Shown: positions 17,630 through 26,102 of the stretch, piece after piece
Numbering within the stretch: the first letter of the stretch is position 1
How the letters are laid out: each line of letters begins with the position of its first letter
Assembly: GCF_000016665.1 (NCBI RefSeq)
Contig: NC_009523.1
Location: forward strand, 310,001 to 374,000
Source: Roseiflexus sp. RS-1
GTDB taxonomy: Bacteria; Chloroflexota; Chloroflexia; Chloroflexales; Roseiflexaceae
Reading direction: 5' to 3'
Length of the DNA stretch: 64,000 nt
Made by a program: the position numbers and the translations under genes
The notes under the pieces: generated by a model
What the model saw: only the letters and a program-made list of their open reading frames with translations
What the model was told of the DNA's origin: nothing
Databases searched by the model: none

Positions 17630-17959
17630 ATGAGCAACGAGCAAAACAAGCGTCGTCGGAAGGCGGCATACATCTGGAAGCCAGAGATGATCCGCGCCTT
17701 GCGAGAACATATGGATCTGACCCAGCGCGAACTGGCCGATCTGCTGGAGGTGCGGCAGCAGACCATCAGTGAATGGGAGACAGGACTGCATACGCCGCAT
17801 CGCTCGACTCAGAAAACGCTGAGTATGGTCGCCGAGCGCGCTGGCTTCTCCTATAACGCTCAGGAATCCGTTCCTGCCGATGAGGATGGTGCGCAGCAGA
17901 ATGGCGACGAGACCGCTGAGCGCGCCAACGCTGACCGGCAGACTGCCGGCGACGCTTGA
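17630..17959 (+). CDS. XRE-family helix-turn-helix regulator
   Basis: A 109-residue protein with a Cro/CI-type helix-turn-helix: MIRALREHMDLTQRELADLLEVRQQTISEWETG. A basic N-terminus precedes it and a disordered, acidic tail (ADEDGAQQNGDETAERANAD) follows. GGAGG (17615-17619) serves either the ATG at 17624 or the one at 17630; the second has the better spacing. An extended -10-like TGTTACAAT lies at 17569-17577. It is divergent from the hypothetical gene at 16826-17473. Its stop codon overlaps the -35 box of the next promoter. Confidence 0.82.
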   Translation: MSNEQNKRRRKAAYIWKPEMIRALREHMDLTQRELADLLEVRQQTISEWETGLHTPHRSTQKTLSMVAERAGFSYNAQESVPADEDGAQQNGDETAERANADRQTAGDA

Positions 17960-17984
17960 CATCTACACGTTTTCGTGTTAGACT
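17956..17984 (+). promoter_or_regulatory. Strong sigma-70-type promoter with an operator in its spacer
   Basis: A consensus -35 TTGACA (17956-17961) and a -10 TAGACT (17979-17984) are spaced by exactly 17 bp. The spacer holds a palindrome-like site, ACACGTTTTCGTGT (17965-17978), with 5-bp arms (ACACG/CGTGT). A repressor bound there would block RNA polymerase. Confidence 0.8.
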
Positions 17985-17995
17985 GATACCAGAAC

Positions 17996-18025
17996 GAAGG
18001 ACGCGCACAGGCGTCCTTCTTCTTC
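17996..18025 (+). terminator. Hairpin in the leader: terminator or attenuator
   Basis: GAAGGACGC (17996-18004) and GCGTCCTTC (18011-18019) form a perfect 9-bp stem with a 6-nt loop, followed by TTCTTC. It lies between the promoter and the next gene, so it could end the XRE transcript or attenuate the downstream one. Confidence 0.5.
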
Positions 18026-18034
18026 ACCGGAATT

Positions 18035-18048
18035 ACACGAAAACGTGT
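18035..18048 (+). promoter_or_regulatory. Second operator-like site, inverse of the first
   Basis: ACACGAAAACGTGT is the exact reverse complement of the spacer site at 17965-17978. It lies just before the GGAG ribosome site of the gene at 18060, with 70 bp centre-to-centre between the two sites (seven helical turns at 10 bp per turn, about 6.7 at 10.5). Confidence 0.7.
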
Positions 18049-18059
18049 GGAGTTGTCTC

Positions 18060-18368
18060 ATGCCGCGCCGTTTCACGCTTCCCTGCGACCATCTCCGTGC
18101 CCTGTACGAAGCGGGTGCAACGACCATCACTCTGGCGAACCTGTACCACTGCAATCCGGCCACGATCGCGCGGCATCTGCGGCGCTGCGGCGTTGTGCTC
18201 CGCACCGGGCGCTTCACCGCGAAACCGTGTGATGAAGCGCTGCTCCGTCGGATGTACCTGGACGAGCGGCAACCGTTGACCCAGATCGCAGCCGCGCTCA
18301 ACGTTTCGGTCAGCACCGTCGGGAACTGGCGACGGCGGCTCGGCATCCCGCCGCGCAGGGGGCGGTAG
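18060..18368 (+). CDS. Small double helix-turn-helix protein
   Basis: A 102-residue basic protein. The first half (LRALYEAGATTITLANLYHCNPATIARHLRRCGVVL) and the second half (LRRMYLDERQPLTQIAAALNVSVSTVGNWRRRLGI) each look like a resolvase/MerR-like helix-turn-helix that reads DNA. No catalytic domain follows. GGAG lies 7 nt before the ATG. Its promoter contains an operator repeated inversely next to the ribosome site, which suggests autoregulation (inference); the XRE protein encoded just upstream is the other candidate repressor. Confidence 0.72.
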   Translation: MPRRFTLPCDHLRALYEAGATTITLANLYHCNPATIARHLRRCGVVLRTGRFTAKPCDEALLRRMYLDERQPLTQIAAALNVSVSTVGNWRRRLGIPPRRGR

Positions 18369-18545
18369 GGGCGGTGGCGGGGGGCGCAGTAGGGGCGCAG
18401 CACTGCTGCGACCAGACGGGCAGCAGCGGCGGCGGCGGGGCGCAGCGGCGCTGCACCCGTACAGGGAGGCGGGGCAGCGGCGGCGGGGGGCGCAGCAGCG
18501 CTGCGCCCGCACAGGGAGGCGGGGCGGCTGCAGCAGGGCTGTGAT
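18366..18545. repeat. G-rich palindromic repeat cluster (GGGCGCAGCAGCGCTGCGCCC family)
   Basis: Degenerate copies of GGCGCAGCAGCGCTGCGCCC with GTACAGGGAGGCGGGG linkers. Related copies occur at 25680-25727, 25990-26030, 31283-31345, 50423-50535 and around 61680-61725, so it is a dispersed palindromic family. Confidence 0.7.
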
Positions 18546-18628
18546 AATTCCCCGTCTGTTTTTGAACGCACTACGTGGGTGTGGTATCATCCCTGCAGGA
18601 ACGATCACCGGTGAAGGGAGCAACCTGT

Positions 18629-19420
18629 ATGCCAGGACCGTTTCCCGGAATGGATCCCTACCTGGAACGCCGCGACCTCTGGCCCGACGTCCATCAGCGG
18701 TTGATTACGTATAGCGCAGATACGCTCCAGCCGCAGATTCGTCCCCGTTATCACGCGCGCATCGGGGAGCGCCTCTATGTCATCCCGCCCCACCGGTCCA
18801 TCTATCCGGACGTGACCGTCACGCAGCGCCAGCCAGCGACGACGGCGGAGGGGCGTGGCGTAGCGGCGCTGATGGCCGACGCGCCTATGGTCATCGCCGT
18901 CGCGCCGGAAGAGGTGCGCGAGCCGTTCATCGAGATTCTCGACCTTGCCCATGGCGGGCGCGTCGTCACGGTGATCGAGGTGCTCAGTCCTGCCAACAAA
19001 ACGCCTGGAGAAGGGCACGAAGCGTATCGCCGCAAGCAGGAAGAGACGCTGGCCAGCGACACCCATCTGGTGGAAATCGACCTGTTGCGCCAGGGCGTGC
19101 CCACAGTGGCGATCCCGCCGCACTATCTGACCCCCTATCAGCCCTGGCACTCCGTGATCTGCGTCAGCCGGGCGGGGCGCCGCGAGCGGTTCGAGGTGTA
19201 TGTGCGCACAATCCGACAACGCCTGCCGCGCATTGCCATTCCACTGCACCCGCCGGACCCGGATGCCGTCTTAGACCTGCAGGCGGTGCTGGAGCGCTGC
19301 TACGAGCACGGCGCCTACAGCGACCTGATCGACTATCGCCTCGATCCTGAAGTCGCGCTGCCCGCCGACGACGTCGCCTGGGTGGATGACCATCTGCGTC
19401 AGCAGGGGCTTCGCCCGTAG
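18629..19420 (+). CDS. DUF4058 family protein
   Basis: A 263-residue protein starting MPGPFPGMDPYLERRDLWPDVHQRL, the hallmark N-terminus of DUF4058. Other family blocks are TVIEVLSPANKTPGEGHEAYRRKQEE and VEIDLLRQGVP; their E...S and D.L pattern resembles PD-(D/E)XK nuclease-like folds such as Uma2, but this is only suggestive. The function is unknown. The family is common in Chloroflexi and cyanobacteria. I start at the ATG at 18629, after a GGGAG box. The 3' end overlaps the convergent membrane glycosyltransferase-like frame by 150 bp. Confidence 0.82.
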   Translation: MPGPFPGMDPYLERRDLWPDVHQRLITYSADTLQPQIRPRYHARIGERLYVIPPHRSIYPDVTVTQRQPATTAEGRGVAALMADAPMVIAVAPEEVREPFIEILDLAHGGRVVTVIEVLSPANKTPGEGHEAYRRKQEETLASDTHLVEIDLLRQGVPTVAIPPHYLTPYQPWHSVICVSRAGRRERFEVYVRTIRQRLPRIAIPLHPPDPDAVLDLQAVLERCYEHGAYSDLIDYRLDPEVALPADDVAWVDDHLRQQGLRP

Positions 19421-20908
19421 CACGTGACCGGCGACAATCGACAGAGATGTTGGAGTACTGGCAGCGATGAGGGCATCGGCAGGTACGGGTCGAACCGTTC
19501 CTCGACCTGCCTGACCGGACCCTCTGAGGTCTATGAGGTCTCCGCATCGTTCGTCCTGAAGCGCGGCGTCGCTCTCACTGTCGAGGAACGCATGAACAAC
19601 GTGATCGGGAAAGCGCTCCTGGTTCAGCGCAGGAAACGCATTCCTGAATACATAGGCGTGATGCAGGTGATCCGGCAGCCCAACCACGCATACGGCAGCG
19701 CCCGGCGGAATATCTGCCAGACTGGCATCGATCCGGGCAATGGCGCGTTCCATTTCGTTCCCCGCCTGTTGCCACCAGCAGGCGCGGTACGATGCTACTC
19801 CTGCGTGTGTGCCGACCAGTAGAATCAGCGCCACAGCACACCAGGTTCGCCGCCGGTCGGCAACCTGCCAGATCGCCGCCCAACCAATCGCCAGCATCCA
19901 GGCAATCCCTATCGACGACATGAACGCTGTGCGACCGGTGGCGGTCAGAATAACCGGGTAGAGTGCGATGAGACCCCACCATGCAGCAAACCACAGCGCC
20001 TGCTGCAGGTATTCAGGCATCTTCTGACGCGCTGCGACAAACAGCCATCCTGCCACCCCGAGTGCGCACGCTGTCATCGCCACGGCGACAATCGGCAGAA
20101 GAGGCTGTGCGCGCCACAGTGGGAGGGAGGTCGCATAGCCATAGTTGTCCGGCAGGGCAAATACTCCCACTGCCAGATAGTAAGCGAGATTGATCACTAT
20201 CCTGAACGGGTCGATCTCAACCGGGTAGGGGGAACCAGTCCAGAAGCGAAACGTGACGAACACCGCCTGAATCGCCATGAGCGGCATGATCGGCGTAAGG
20301 CGGCGAAGCCGATCGTTCCATGTGACGGACTGCATGGTCAGCAGTTCGTAGACGCCGAGCGCAACCGGCAGGAAGATTGCGGTTTCTTTCGCACCGATGG
20401 CAAGCACGTAGCATCCCATGGTCAGTGCGTACTGTGCGCGCCGTGGAGACGCGCGAAATGCCAGATAACTCCGCAGGCTGAGCAGTGTGAACAATCCCGC
20501 GAGCAGTTCATTCGAGGCGGATACCCACAGCACCGGTTCGGCGTGTGCGCTGTGAACGCCAAAGAGAAGGGCTGCCACAACGCCGATGCCGGGGCGTCCC
20601 GTCAGGGTAGCGGCAATATCCGCGACCAGCACGGCAACAATGATGTAGATGACGAACGCAGCGGCGTGGTACCCGGACGCATCGAAACCGGAGAACCGGG
20701 TGCACGCTCCGATGAACAGGTCGAACACCGGACGATACCAGCCGCCGTGAGTGGTGGAGAGGAGACGGGGAACATCCTGGAGCGACAGATCCAGATTGCG
20801 CTGAACCACTGCCCAATCGTCTGCCAGAAGAGCGCGGGAAAAACCAGGAACATAGACCGATGCCGCTGCGAGGGACGCCAGGAGGTAGCGTGGATACGAG
20901 TGGATCAT
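19271..20908 (-). CDS. GT-C-like multi-spanning membrane protein
   Basis: A 545-residue protein with about ten membrane segments. Near the N-terminus LLADDWAVVQRN carries an acidic pair in the first outer loop, and GVHSAHAEPVLWVSASNELLAGLFTLLS matches the pattern (HP..TE.V.W...R.E) seen in TMTC-type and related GT-C O-mannosyltransferase-like proteins. The soluble C-terminal part holds VCVVGLPDHLHHAYVFRNAF. The last 50 codons are antisense to the end of the DUF4058 gene; the original stop may have been lost or the overlap may be genuine. The start is the ATG at 20906-20908, without a clear ribosome site; it lies 16 nt after the DUF6069 gene. The substrate is unknown. Confidence 0.65.
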   Translation of the reverse strand: MIHSYPRYLLASLAAASVYVPGFSRALLADDWAVVQRNLDLSLQDVPRLLSTTHGGWYRPVFDLFIGACTRFSGFDASGYHAAAFVIYIIVAVLVADIAATLTGRPGIGVVAALLFGVHSAHAEPVLWVSASNELLAGLFTLLSLRSYLAFRASPRRAQYALTMGCYVLAIGAKETAIFLPVALGVYELLTMQSVTWNDRLRRLTPIMPLMAIQAVFVTFRFWTGSPYPVEIDPFRIVINLAYYLAVGVFALPDNYGYATSLPLWRAQPLLPIVAVAMTACALGVAGWLFVAARQKMPEYLQQALWFAAWWGLIALYPVILTATGRTAFMSSIGIAWMLAIGWAAIWQVADRRRTWCAVALILLVGTHAGVASYRACWWQQAGNEMERAIARIDASLADIPPGAAVCVVGLPDHLHHAYVFRNAFPALNQERFPDHVVHAFLDSESDAALQDERCGDLIDLRGSGQAGRGTVRPVPADALIAASTPTSLSIVAGHVLRAKPLLTQMVIHPGDVVGGQRDFRIEAIVDQVAVGAVLVAALQHRLQV

Positions 20909-20924
20909 GCCACATCCCGCGCAG

Positions 20925-21353
20925 TTATACTCTGCGCGCCAGGATATTGAGCACGCCAAGGAACGCAACCGCTGCCACGATGTGGAAGATGATCAGAACA
21001 AGGTAATCGCTTCCTGTTCCACCCATAGGCATTGATGACGGATTGGCAGCGCCAGCCAGGTTCGGAATGAGCGACACAAAGAAGGCGATCACACCAATAA
21101 TATTGTAGGTTCGGAGCGGATTGGCAGCGACGCGGTTGACGATTGCCAGCACAGCAACACCGATCAGCGTAAAGAGCAGAGTGAAGGCGATGATCGGTCC
21201 GAGCGTAAACGGCATAAAATCGGGCGACAGCGGCACAACGGCGCCGAGGATGAGACGAACGACGACATTTGCCGCGACCGCTGCCAATACTCCTGCGCCG
21301 CCAGCTCTGAGCAGCGTCGCATTGGAGAGACGTGTCTGCGCGATAGTGGACAT
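20925..21353 (-). CDS. DUF6069-type small membrane protein
   Basis: A 142-residue protein with four membrane segments (LRAGGAGVLAAVAANVVVRLIL, LGPIIAFTLLFTLIGVAVLAIV, YNIIGVIAFFVSLIPNLAG, LIIFHIVAAVAFLGVLNILA). The arrangement and the TR...LRAG start resemble DUF6069 membrane proteins of unknown function. GGGAG lies 9 nt before the ATG at 21351-21353. It probably forms one transcript with the following GT-C-like gene. Confidence 0.7.
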   Translation of the reverse strand: MSTIAQTRLSNATLLRAGGAGVLAAVAANVVVRLILGAVVPLSPDFMPFTLGPIIAFTLLFTLIGVAVLAIVNRVAANPLRTYNIIGVIAFFVSLIPNLAGAANPSSMPMGGTGSDYLVLIIFHIVAAVAFLGVLNILARRV

Positions 21354-21511
21354 GCCGCAGGCTCCCTGGTGATCACGATACACGAACAGCATGCAAACGT
21401 GTGATTGCTCACCCGATCATTATATCAGACGTCGAACAAGGCACGACTCCTGACCCCACTACCCTTCCGATCTCACACAAAGGCGCAAAGACACAAAGGG
21501 GAAAGGAGGGT

Positions 21512-21590
21512 CAGTTCCAGGTTCCAGGTTCCAGGTTCCAGGTTCCAGGTTCCAGGTTCTCAGTTCTCGGTTCTCAGTTCTCAGTTCTCA
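21512..21590. repeat. GGTTCCA / GGTTCTCA low-complexity tandem repeat
   Basis: About six copies of CAGGTTC-type 7-mers followed by TCAGTTCTCGGTTC-type units. The array abuts the stop codon of the binding-protein gene at 21594. It is the same simple repeat as at 4708-4745 and 52768-52995. Confidence 0.9.
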
Positions 21591-21593
21591 TCC

Positions 21594-22913
21594 CTACCGA
21601 TTCGCGTCCAGACAGGTCTGTATCTTGCGATCAGCAATAGTAAATGCGCCCTCCACCGACACTGTTTCGCGTAGTGCAGCATTGAGTGCATCGGCGATAG
21701 CAGCGGAAACCGGACCGTTGTAGACGCTGCCGCAGGCGGTCGGGTAGCGCGGCGGCGTAATGCCTGCCTCGCGCCCGACAACGAAGGCGCGCATATTCGC
21801 CAGCGGCGGCGGCAACTGCACCACCGCCGGATCGTTGCTCAGCGACAGGAGCGCCGGCGTGCCCAGATAGGCGGCAGCGATGGCGCGCTGCGCTTCCGGC
21901 GTGATGATATATTTCACAAAGTCCCATGCCAGTTGCGGCTCGCGAGAAGCGCGGGTCACGGCAAAGCCGTATGAGCCGATACCGGTGAAACGTCCTGCCC
22001 GATGCGCTGGCACAATCTGTACGTCCCACGCGAAGCGGTCGCCGATTTGCTCACGGTAGATCCGTGCGGCGCCGGCAAATGAGAAGAATGCCGCACACGT
22101 TTGCGCAACAAAACAATCGTCCTGGCTGGCGCCCGGTTGTGCCGCGATCTTGTGCCGGATCCAGAGGTCGAGGTACCCCTGCAACCCTTCGAGCGACTGC
22201 GGCGCACTCAGCGTTGATTGCGCACCGTCGGCGCTGAGGGCATCGCCGCCAGCGCCGCGCACCCATGGCAGCCAGTACACCCATGCGGTGTGGTCGAACA
22301 ATCCGCTATTCGTGAAACTCAGACAATCGACGCCCGGCGTGGATTCTTGCACCCGTTTACATGCCGCAATCAGATCGTCCCACGTCCAATCGTCGCGCGG
22401 CAACGGCGCGCCGGAGCGTTCCCACAAGGAACTATTGTAGTACATCTGGATGGTTTCGAGGGATGCGGGAATCAGGTAGAGACCGGGACGAACGCGCGAC
22501 CGTCCAGGTTCAAGCGCTACTGGATGCACGTCTTCCAGATTGACGCTTCCGTCGCCCCTGGCGAACTCTTCCAGGTCGAGCAGCAGTTCCGCCTCGATGA
22601 GCGCTGGCGTTATCACGTCCGGCGCCCAGACGACATCGGGGATGTTGCCGGTGGCTGCGCTGCCCTGCAATTCGCTATAACTCCCATCGCCATAGATGAA
22701 TTCGATGGTTACATCGGGATGTCGGGTACGGAATCCCTGGCTGATAATCTCAACGACCCCTTCGATCGTCGGGTCACGCACCGTGTATACCCGCAGCACC
22801 CGCGGTTCGGGCGTCGGCGTCGGCGTTGGCGGCGCAAACCAGCCACATGCGGCAAGCAATGGAGACAGCGTCAGCAGACAGAGCGCGGAGCGCAGCGAGA
22901 GGCGGTGTTTCAT
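21594..22913 (-). CDS. Extracellular solute-binding lipoprotein (ABC, family 1)
   Basis: A 439-residue binding protein. The N-terminus is a lipoprotein signal (LLTLSPLLAACGW) with the lipidated Cys, then a Thr-Pro linker. The mature part has the family-1 layout: VLRVYTVRD, HPDVTIEFIYGDG, NIPDVVWAPDVITPALIEA, GLYLIPASLETIQMYYN, and EPQLAWDFVKYIITPEAQRAIAA. Such proteins capture sugars or similar solutes for ABC importers, but no permease or ATPase gene is next to it, so it is an orphan in this window. The start is the ATG at 22911-22913, preceded by AAGGA. Confidence 0.87.
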   Translation of the reverse strand: MKHRLSLRSALCLLTLSPLLAACGWFAPPTPTPTPEPRVLRVYTVRDPTIEGVVEIISQGFRTRHPDVTIEFIYGDGSYSELQGSAATGNIPDVVWAPDVITPALIEAELLLDLEEFARGDGSVNLEDVHPVALEPGRSRVRPGLYLIPASLETIQMYYNSSLWERSGAPLPRDDWTWDDLIAACKRVQESTPGVDCLSFTNSGLFDHTAWVYWLPWVRGAGGDALSADGAQSTLSAPQSLEGLQGYLDLWIRHKIAAQPGASQDDCFVAQTCAAFFSFAGAARIYREQIGDRFAWDVQIVPAHRAGRFTGIGSYGFAVTRASREPQLAWDFVKYIITPEAQRAIAAAYLGTPALLSLSNDPAVVQLPPPLANMRAFVVGREAGITPPRYPTACGSVYNGPVSAAIADALNAALRETVSVEGAFTIADRKIQTCLDANR

Positions 22914-23004
22914 GCGATCATCCTTATGATGCACTTGATCTGATTGCTTCGATCGGCTATTGTACCAGCAGAGAACGACGCGCAACAGGAAAGGCAGGAA
23001 AGCA

Positions 23005-23532
23005 ATGACAACTGCCGCGCACCGGATCGAAGAACTGATCCTGCAAACCGATGCCAGCGGCGCGCCAGTACGTCTGGAATATGTCCGAGGACATACGCGC
23101 TGGGAAGCCTCGCCTTCCAGTCGACACCAGAAGATGCTGCAACGGATCGAGCGTTCTGTGCGTCCGTCGTTTGATGGTGAGACCGGTTGCTCCTGTTCCA
23201 CACTTGTCGATGTGCTCATCCGTTTTCCCGATCCCGATGGCTCGTTCAAACGACCCGATCTCTCCATCTTTTGCACGGAGCCGCCAGACAGTGACGAAGC
23301 TCTGGAGGTTCTTCCGGTTGCAGTGGTTGAGATTCTCAGCCCTGGATACGAGGACAAAGACCTGGGACTGGATGGAGCGCCGTTCTATCTGGCGCACGGC
23401 GTTGTTGATGTTGTCGTAGTCGATCCGCGCACCGGCGTCGTGTTCCATTTTCAGCGCGACCGCTCGCCGGTGACGCTTCAGGCGCCCGTAACGTTGGATC
23501 TGACCTGTGGATGTAGCCTCGATGTTCCCTGA
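23005..23532 (+). CDS. Uma2-family putative restriction-endonuclease-fold protein
   Basis: A 175-residue protein of the Uma2 family (PD-(D/E)XK nuclease fold, function largely unknown; abundant in cyanobacteria and Chloroflexi). The active-site pattern is FKRPDLSIF, then VAVVEILSPGYEDKD, then YLAHGVVDVVVVDPRTGVV; the Asp, the Glu and a Lys two positions beyond the usual place are visible. The start at 23005 follows GGAAA. It is divergent from the binding-lipoprotein gene and stands alone. Confidence 0.82.
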   Translation: MTTAAHRIEELILQTDASGAPVRLEYVRGHTRWEASPSSRHQKMLQRIERSVRPSFDGETGCSCSTLVDVLIRFPDPDGSFKRPDLSIFCTEPPDSDEALEVLPVAVVEILSPGYEDKDLGLDGAPFYLAHGVVDVVVVDPRTGVVFHFQRDRSPVTLQAPVTLDLTCGCSLDVP

Positions 23533-23604
23533 CCCCGATCACACCTTCTCTCAAGGGGAGAGTTTTTGGGAGAGATGAGCGATGTTCTTCATTCCCGTGC
23601 GCCT

Positions 23605-23655
23605 TTGCCCCTCATCCCCCCAACCCCCTTCTCCCACACGGGGAGAAGGGGGAGT
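23605..23655. repeat. CCCCCTTCTCCC hairpin repeat
   Basis: CCCCCTTCTCCC (23624-23635) pairs perfectly with GGGAGAAGGGGG (23641-23652) across a 5-nt loop. It is part of the CTCATCCCCCCAACCCCC-type repeat found dispersed in Chloroflexi and cyanobacterial genomes. A second hairpin-like piece (CTCAAGGGGAGAG) lies at about 23553. Confidence 0.7.
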
Positions 23656-23805
23656 TTGGGCATCCTGATGGCTGAAACGGGAGATGGCACGCAGGGGCTT
23701 GCCAAAAAATCCACCCCTGTGAGGATCATACCTTCCCCCTTCGTATCTTTCATGGTATGATGACGCAAAGCGGCATGAAACGCACACACTTCCAGGAGGA
23801 AGGTC

Positions 23806-25344
23806 ATGGACGATCACATCAACGAGGATCTCCCATGCTATGGGTTGTATATCGATGGATCCTGGGTCGATGCCGAAGGGGGCACGATGCCGGTCAACGA
23901 GCCGGCGCTGGGGCGACCGATGGCGCGGGTCGCGCGCGGCTCCGCCGCCGATGTTGACCGTGCGGTCGCCGCTGCGCGCGAAGCCTTCGACCGTGGACCG
24001 TGGCCCCACACGCCGGGACACGAACGCGCCCGCGTCCTGAACGCAATCGCCGACCTGATCGAAGAACACACCGCCGAATTCGCAGAACTCGAAACGCGCA
24101 ACCTGGGTGCGCCGCTGCGCAAGACAACATTCGTCGATATTCCCTGGTCAGTCGAGCATCTGCGCGTCTTTGCCGAACTGGCGACCATCCACCCCTATGA
24201 GCCGCTGCCATGGACCGATGTCCCTTCTGTGAGCTGGAACTTTGTCTGGCGCGAGCCGATCGGTGTGTGCGGTCAGATTGTTCCGTGGAACTACCCGCTC
24301 CTGATGACGATCTGGAAAATCGCTCCGGCGCTGGCTGCTGGAAATACGATCGTGCTCAAACCTGCGTCCTACACCCCGCTGACGGCGCTGAGGCTGACGC
24401 AGTTGATCCATGAGGCAGGACTGTTGCCGCGCGGTGTGTTGAATGTCGTAACCGGTCCCGGAGCGGAGGTCGGCGATGCGCTGGCGCGTCACCCTGGTGT
24501 AGACAAAGTATCGTTTACCGGATCGACTGAAACCGGACGACATATCATGCGCCTGGCGAGCGACACGATCAAACGTCTGACGCTCGAACTCGGCGGCAAG
24601 TCACCCAGTCTGGTGATGCCGGACGCCGATCTCGAACTGGCGACCGATGGCGTTCTGTTTGGCGTCTTCTTCAATGGCGGGCAGAGTTGCGAAGCCGGAA
24701 CCCGCTGCCTGGTGCCGGAAAGCCTGCACGATGAGTTTCTTGAACGCCTGGTGACGCGCGCCCGCTCATTGCGGATCGGTGATCCCCTCGACCTGGAAAC
24801 CGACCTGGGTCCGCTCGTCTCCGAAGCGCAGTGTCGGATCGTCGAAGAGTATATCGAGGTCGGCAAGAACGAGGGCGCCCGACTGGTGACGGGCGGACGC
24901 AGAGTGCGCGTACCGGGATTCGAGCGCGGTCCTTTCGTTGAACCGACGATCTTCACCAATGTGCTGAACGGAACGCGCCTGGCGCAGGAAGAGATCTTTG
25001 GTCCGGTGCTTTCGGTCATTCCGTATCGCACCGTCACGGAAGCCATCGAACTGGCGAATGCCAGTCGCTACGGTCTTGGCGCTGCCGTCTGGTCACGCGA
25101 TTTGCAGGGCGCTATCGAGGTGGCCAAACGCATCCGCACCGGCACCGTCTGGATCAACGATCACCATATTATTCTGCCACGTGCGCCATTCGGCGGCTAC
25201 AAGCAGAGCGGCATCGGGCGCGAGCATGGCATTTACGGGTTGATGGCGTACACCGAATTGAAGCATATCCACGTCGATCTGATGCAAAAACGCACCGGTC
25301 GCGTCTGGTGGGATGTCCTTATTCCTCAGAGCGAAAGCGAGTAA
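23806..25344 (+). CDS. NAD(P)-dependent aldehyde dehydrogenase
   Basis: A 512-residue aldehyde dehydrogenase that oxidises an aldehyde to its acid. Visible landmarks are IVPWNYPLLMTIWKIAPALAAGNTIVLKPA (the catalytic Asn and the cofactor-binding Lys), FTGSTETGRHI, the general-base Glu in LELGGKSPSLV, and the nucleophilic Cys in FNGGQSCEAGTR. The end is FGGYKQSGIGREHG followed by YTELKHIHVDL. This resembles betaine-aldehyde/vanillin-type ALDHs; the exact substrate is unknown. GGAGG lies about 8 nt before the ATG. A strong intrinsic terminator follows, so the gene is likely monocistronic. Confidence 0.9.
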   Translation: MDDHINEDLPCYGLYIDGSWVDAEGGTMPVNEPALGRPMARVARGSAADVDRAVAAAREAFDRGPWPHTPGHERARVLNAIADLIEEHTAEFAELETRNLGAPLRKTTFVDIPWSVEHLRVFAELATIHPYEPLPWTDVPSVSWNFVWREPIGVCGQIVPWNYPLLMTIWKIAPALAAGNTIVLKPASYTPLTALRLTQLIHEAGLLPRGVLNVVTGPGAEVGDALARHPGVDKVSFTGSTETGRHIMRLASDTIKRLTLELGGKSPSLVMPDADLELATDGVLFGVFFNGGQSCEAGTRCLVPESLHDEFLERLVTRARSLRIGDPLDLETDLGPLVSEAQCRIVEEYIEVGKNEGARLVTGGRRVRVPGFERGPFVEPTIFTNVLNGTRLAQEEIFGPVLSVIPYRTVTEAIELANASRYGLGAAVWSRDLQGAIEVAKRIRTGTVWINDHHIILPRAPFGGYKQSGIGREHGIYGLMAYTELKHIHVDLMQKRTGRVWWDVLIPQSESE

Positions 25345-25368
25345 GATGCCGGTTGTTCCTGGTGCGTC

Positions 25369-25410
25369 AACAGCGGCGATCGCCTGGATCGCCGCTGTTT
25401 CTTATTCTCA
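25369..25410 (+). terminator. Intrinsic terminator of the aldehyde dehydrogenase gene
   Basis: AACAGCGGCGATC (25369-25381) and GATCGCCGCTGTT (25387-25399) form a perfect 13-bp stem with a 5-nt loop, followed by TCTTATTCT. Confidence 0.9.
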
Positions 25411-25481
25411 AGGCGAGTGTTGCGGCGACACGTGCTGATAATTGAGCATAGAAACCGGCATGCGCCGCGTGCCGTGGGGCT

Positions 25482-26102
25482 GATGGAGATTGAAAATTAA
25501 ATCCGCTATACTGCGCTAGCCGTGGGGCTGAAGCCCTCGGCTAACCAGGGCAAAGCCCGCCTGCGCGGGCTATACCGGATTATTTATTCAAAGACCATAG
25601 CCCTCGGCTATCCAGGGCAAAGCCCGCCTGCGCGGGCTATGGCGGATTATTTCTTCAAAGACCATGAGGTGCGCAACGCCCCCGCGCCCCTGTACGGGCG
25701 CAGCGCTGCTGCGCCCCCCGTATGCGCCCCTTGCCGTCGGGCTGATGGAGATTGAGAAATAAATCCGCTATACGCCCTGTGCCGTGGGGCTGATGGAGAT
25801 TGAAAATTAAATCCGCTCTACCGCGCTAGCCGTGGGGCTGAAGCCCTCGGCTAACCAGGGCAAAGCCCGCCTGCGCGGGCTATACCGGATTATTTATTCA
25901 AAGACCATAAGCCCTCGGCTATCCAGGGCAAAGCCCGCCTGCGCGGGCTGTGGCGGATTATTTCTTCAAAGACCATGAGGTGCGCAACGCCCCCGCGCCC
26001 CTGTACGGGCGCAGCGCTGCTGCGCCCCCCGTATGCGCCCCTTGCCGTCGGGCTGATGGAGATTGAGAAATAAATCCGCTATACGCCCTGTGCCGTGGGG
26101 CT
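25482..26102. repeat. 310-bp tandem duplication built from hairpin repeats
   Basis: Unit A (25482-25791) and unit B (25792-26102) are nearly identical. Each starts GATGGAGATTGAAAATTAA, contains two copies of the approximately 80-bp hairpin unit (GAAGCCCTCGGCTAACC, AGCCCGCCTGCGCGGGCT, ending CAAAGACCAT), one GTACGGGCGCAGCGCTGCTG palindrome, and ends with GCCGTCGGGCTGATGGAG... and TACGCCCTGTGCCGTGGGGC. Differences are a few substitutions and one inserted A. No gene is present. Confidence 0.9.
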
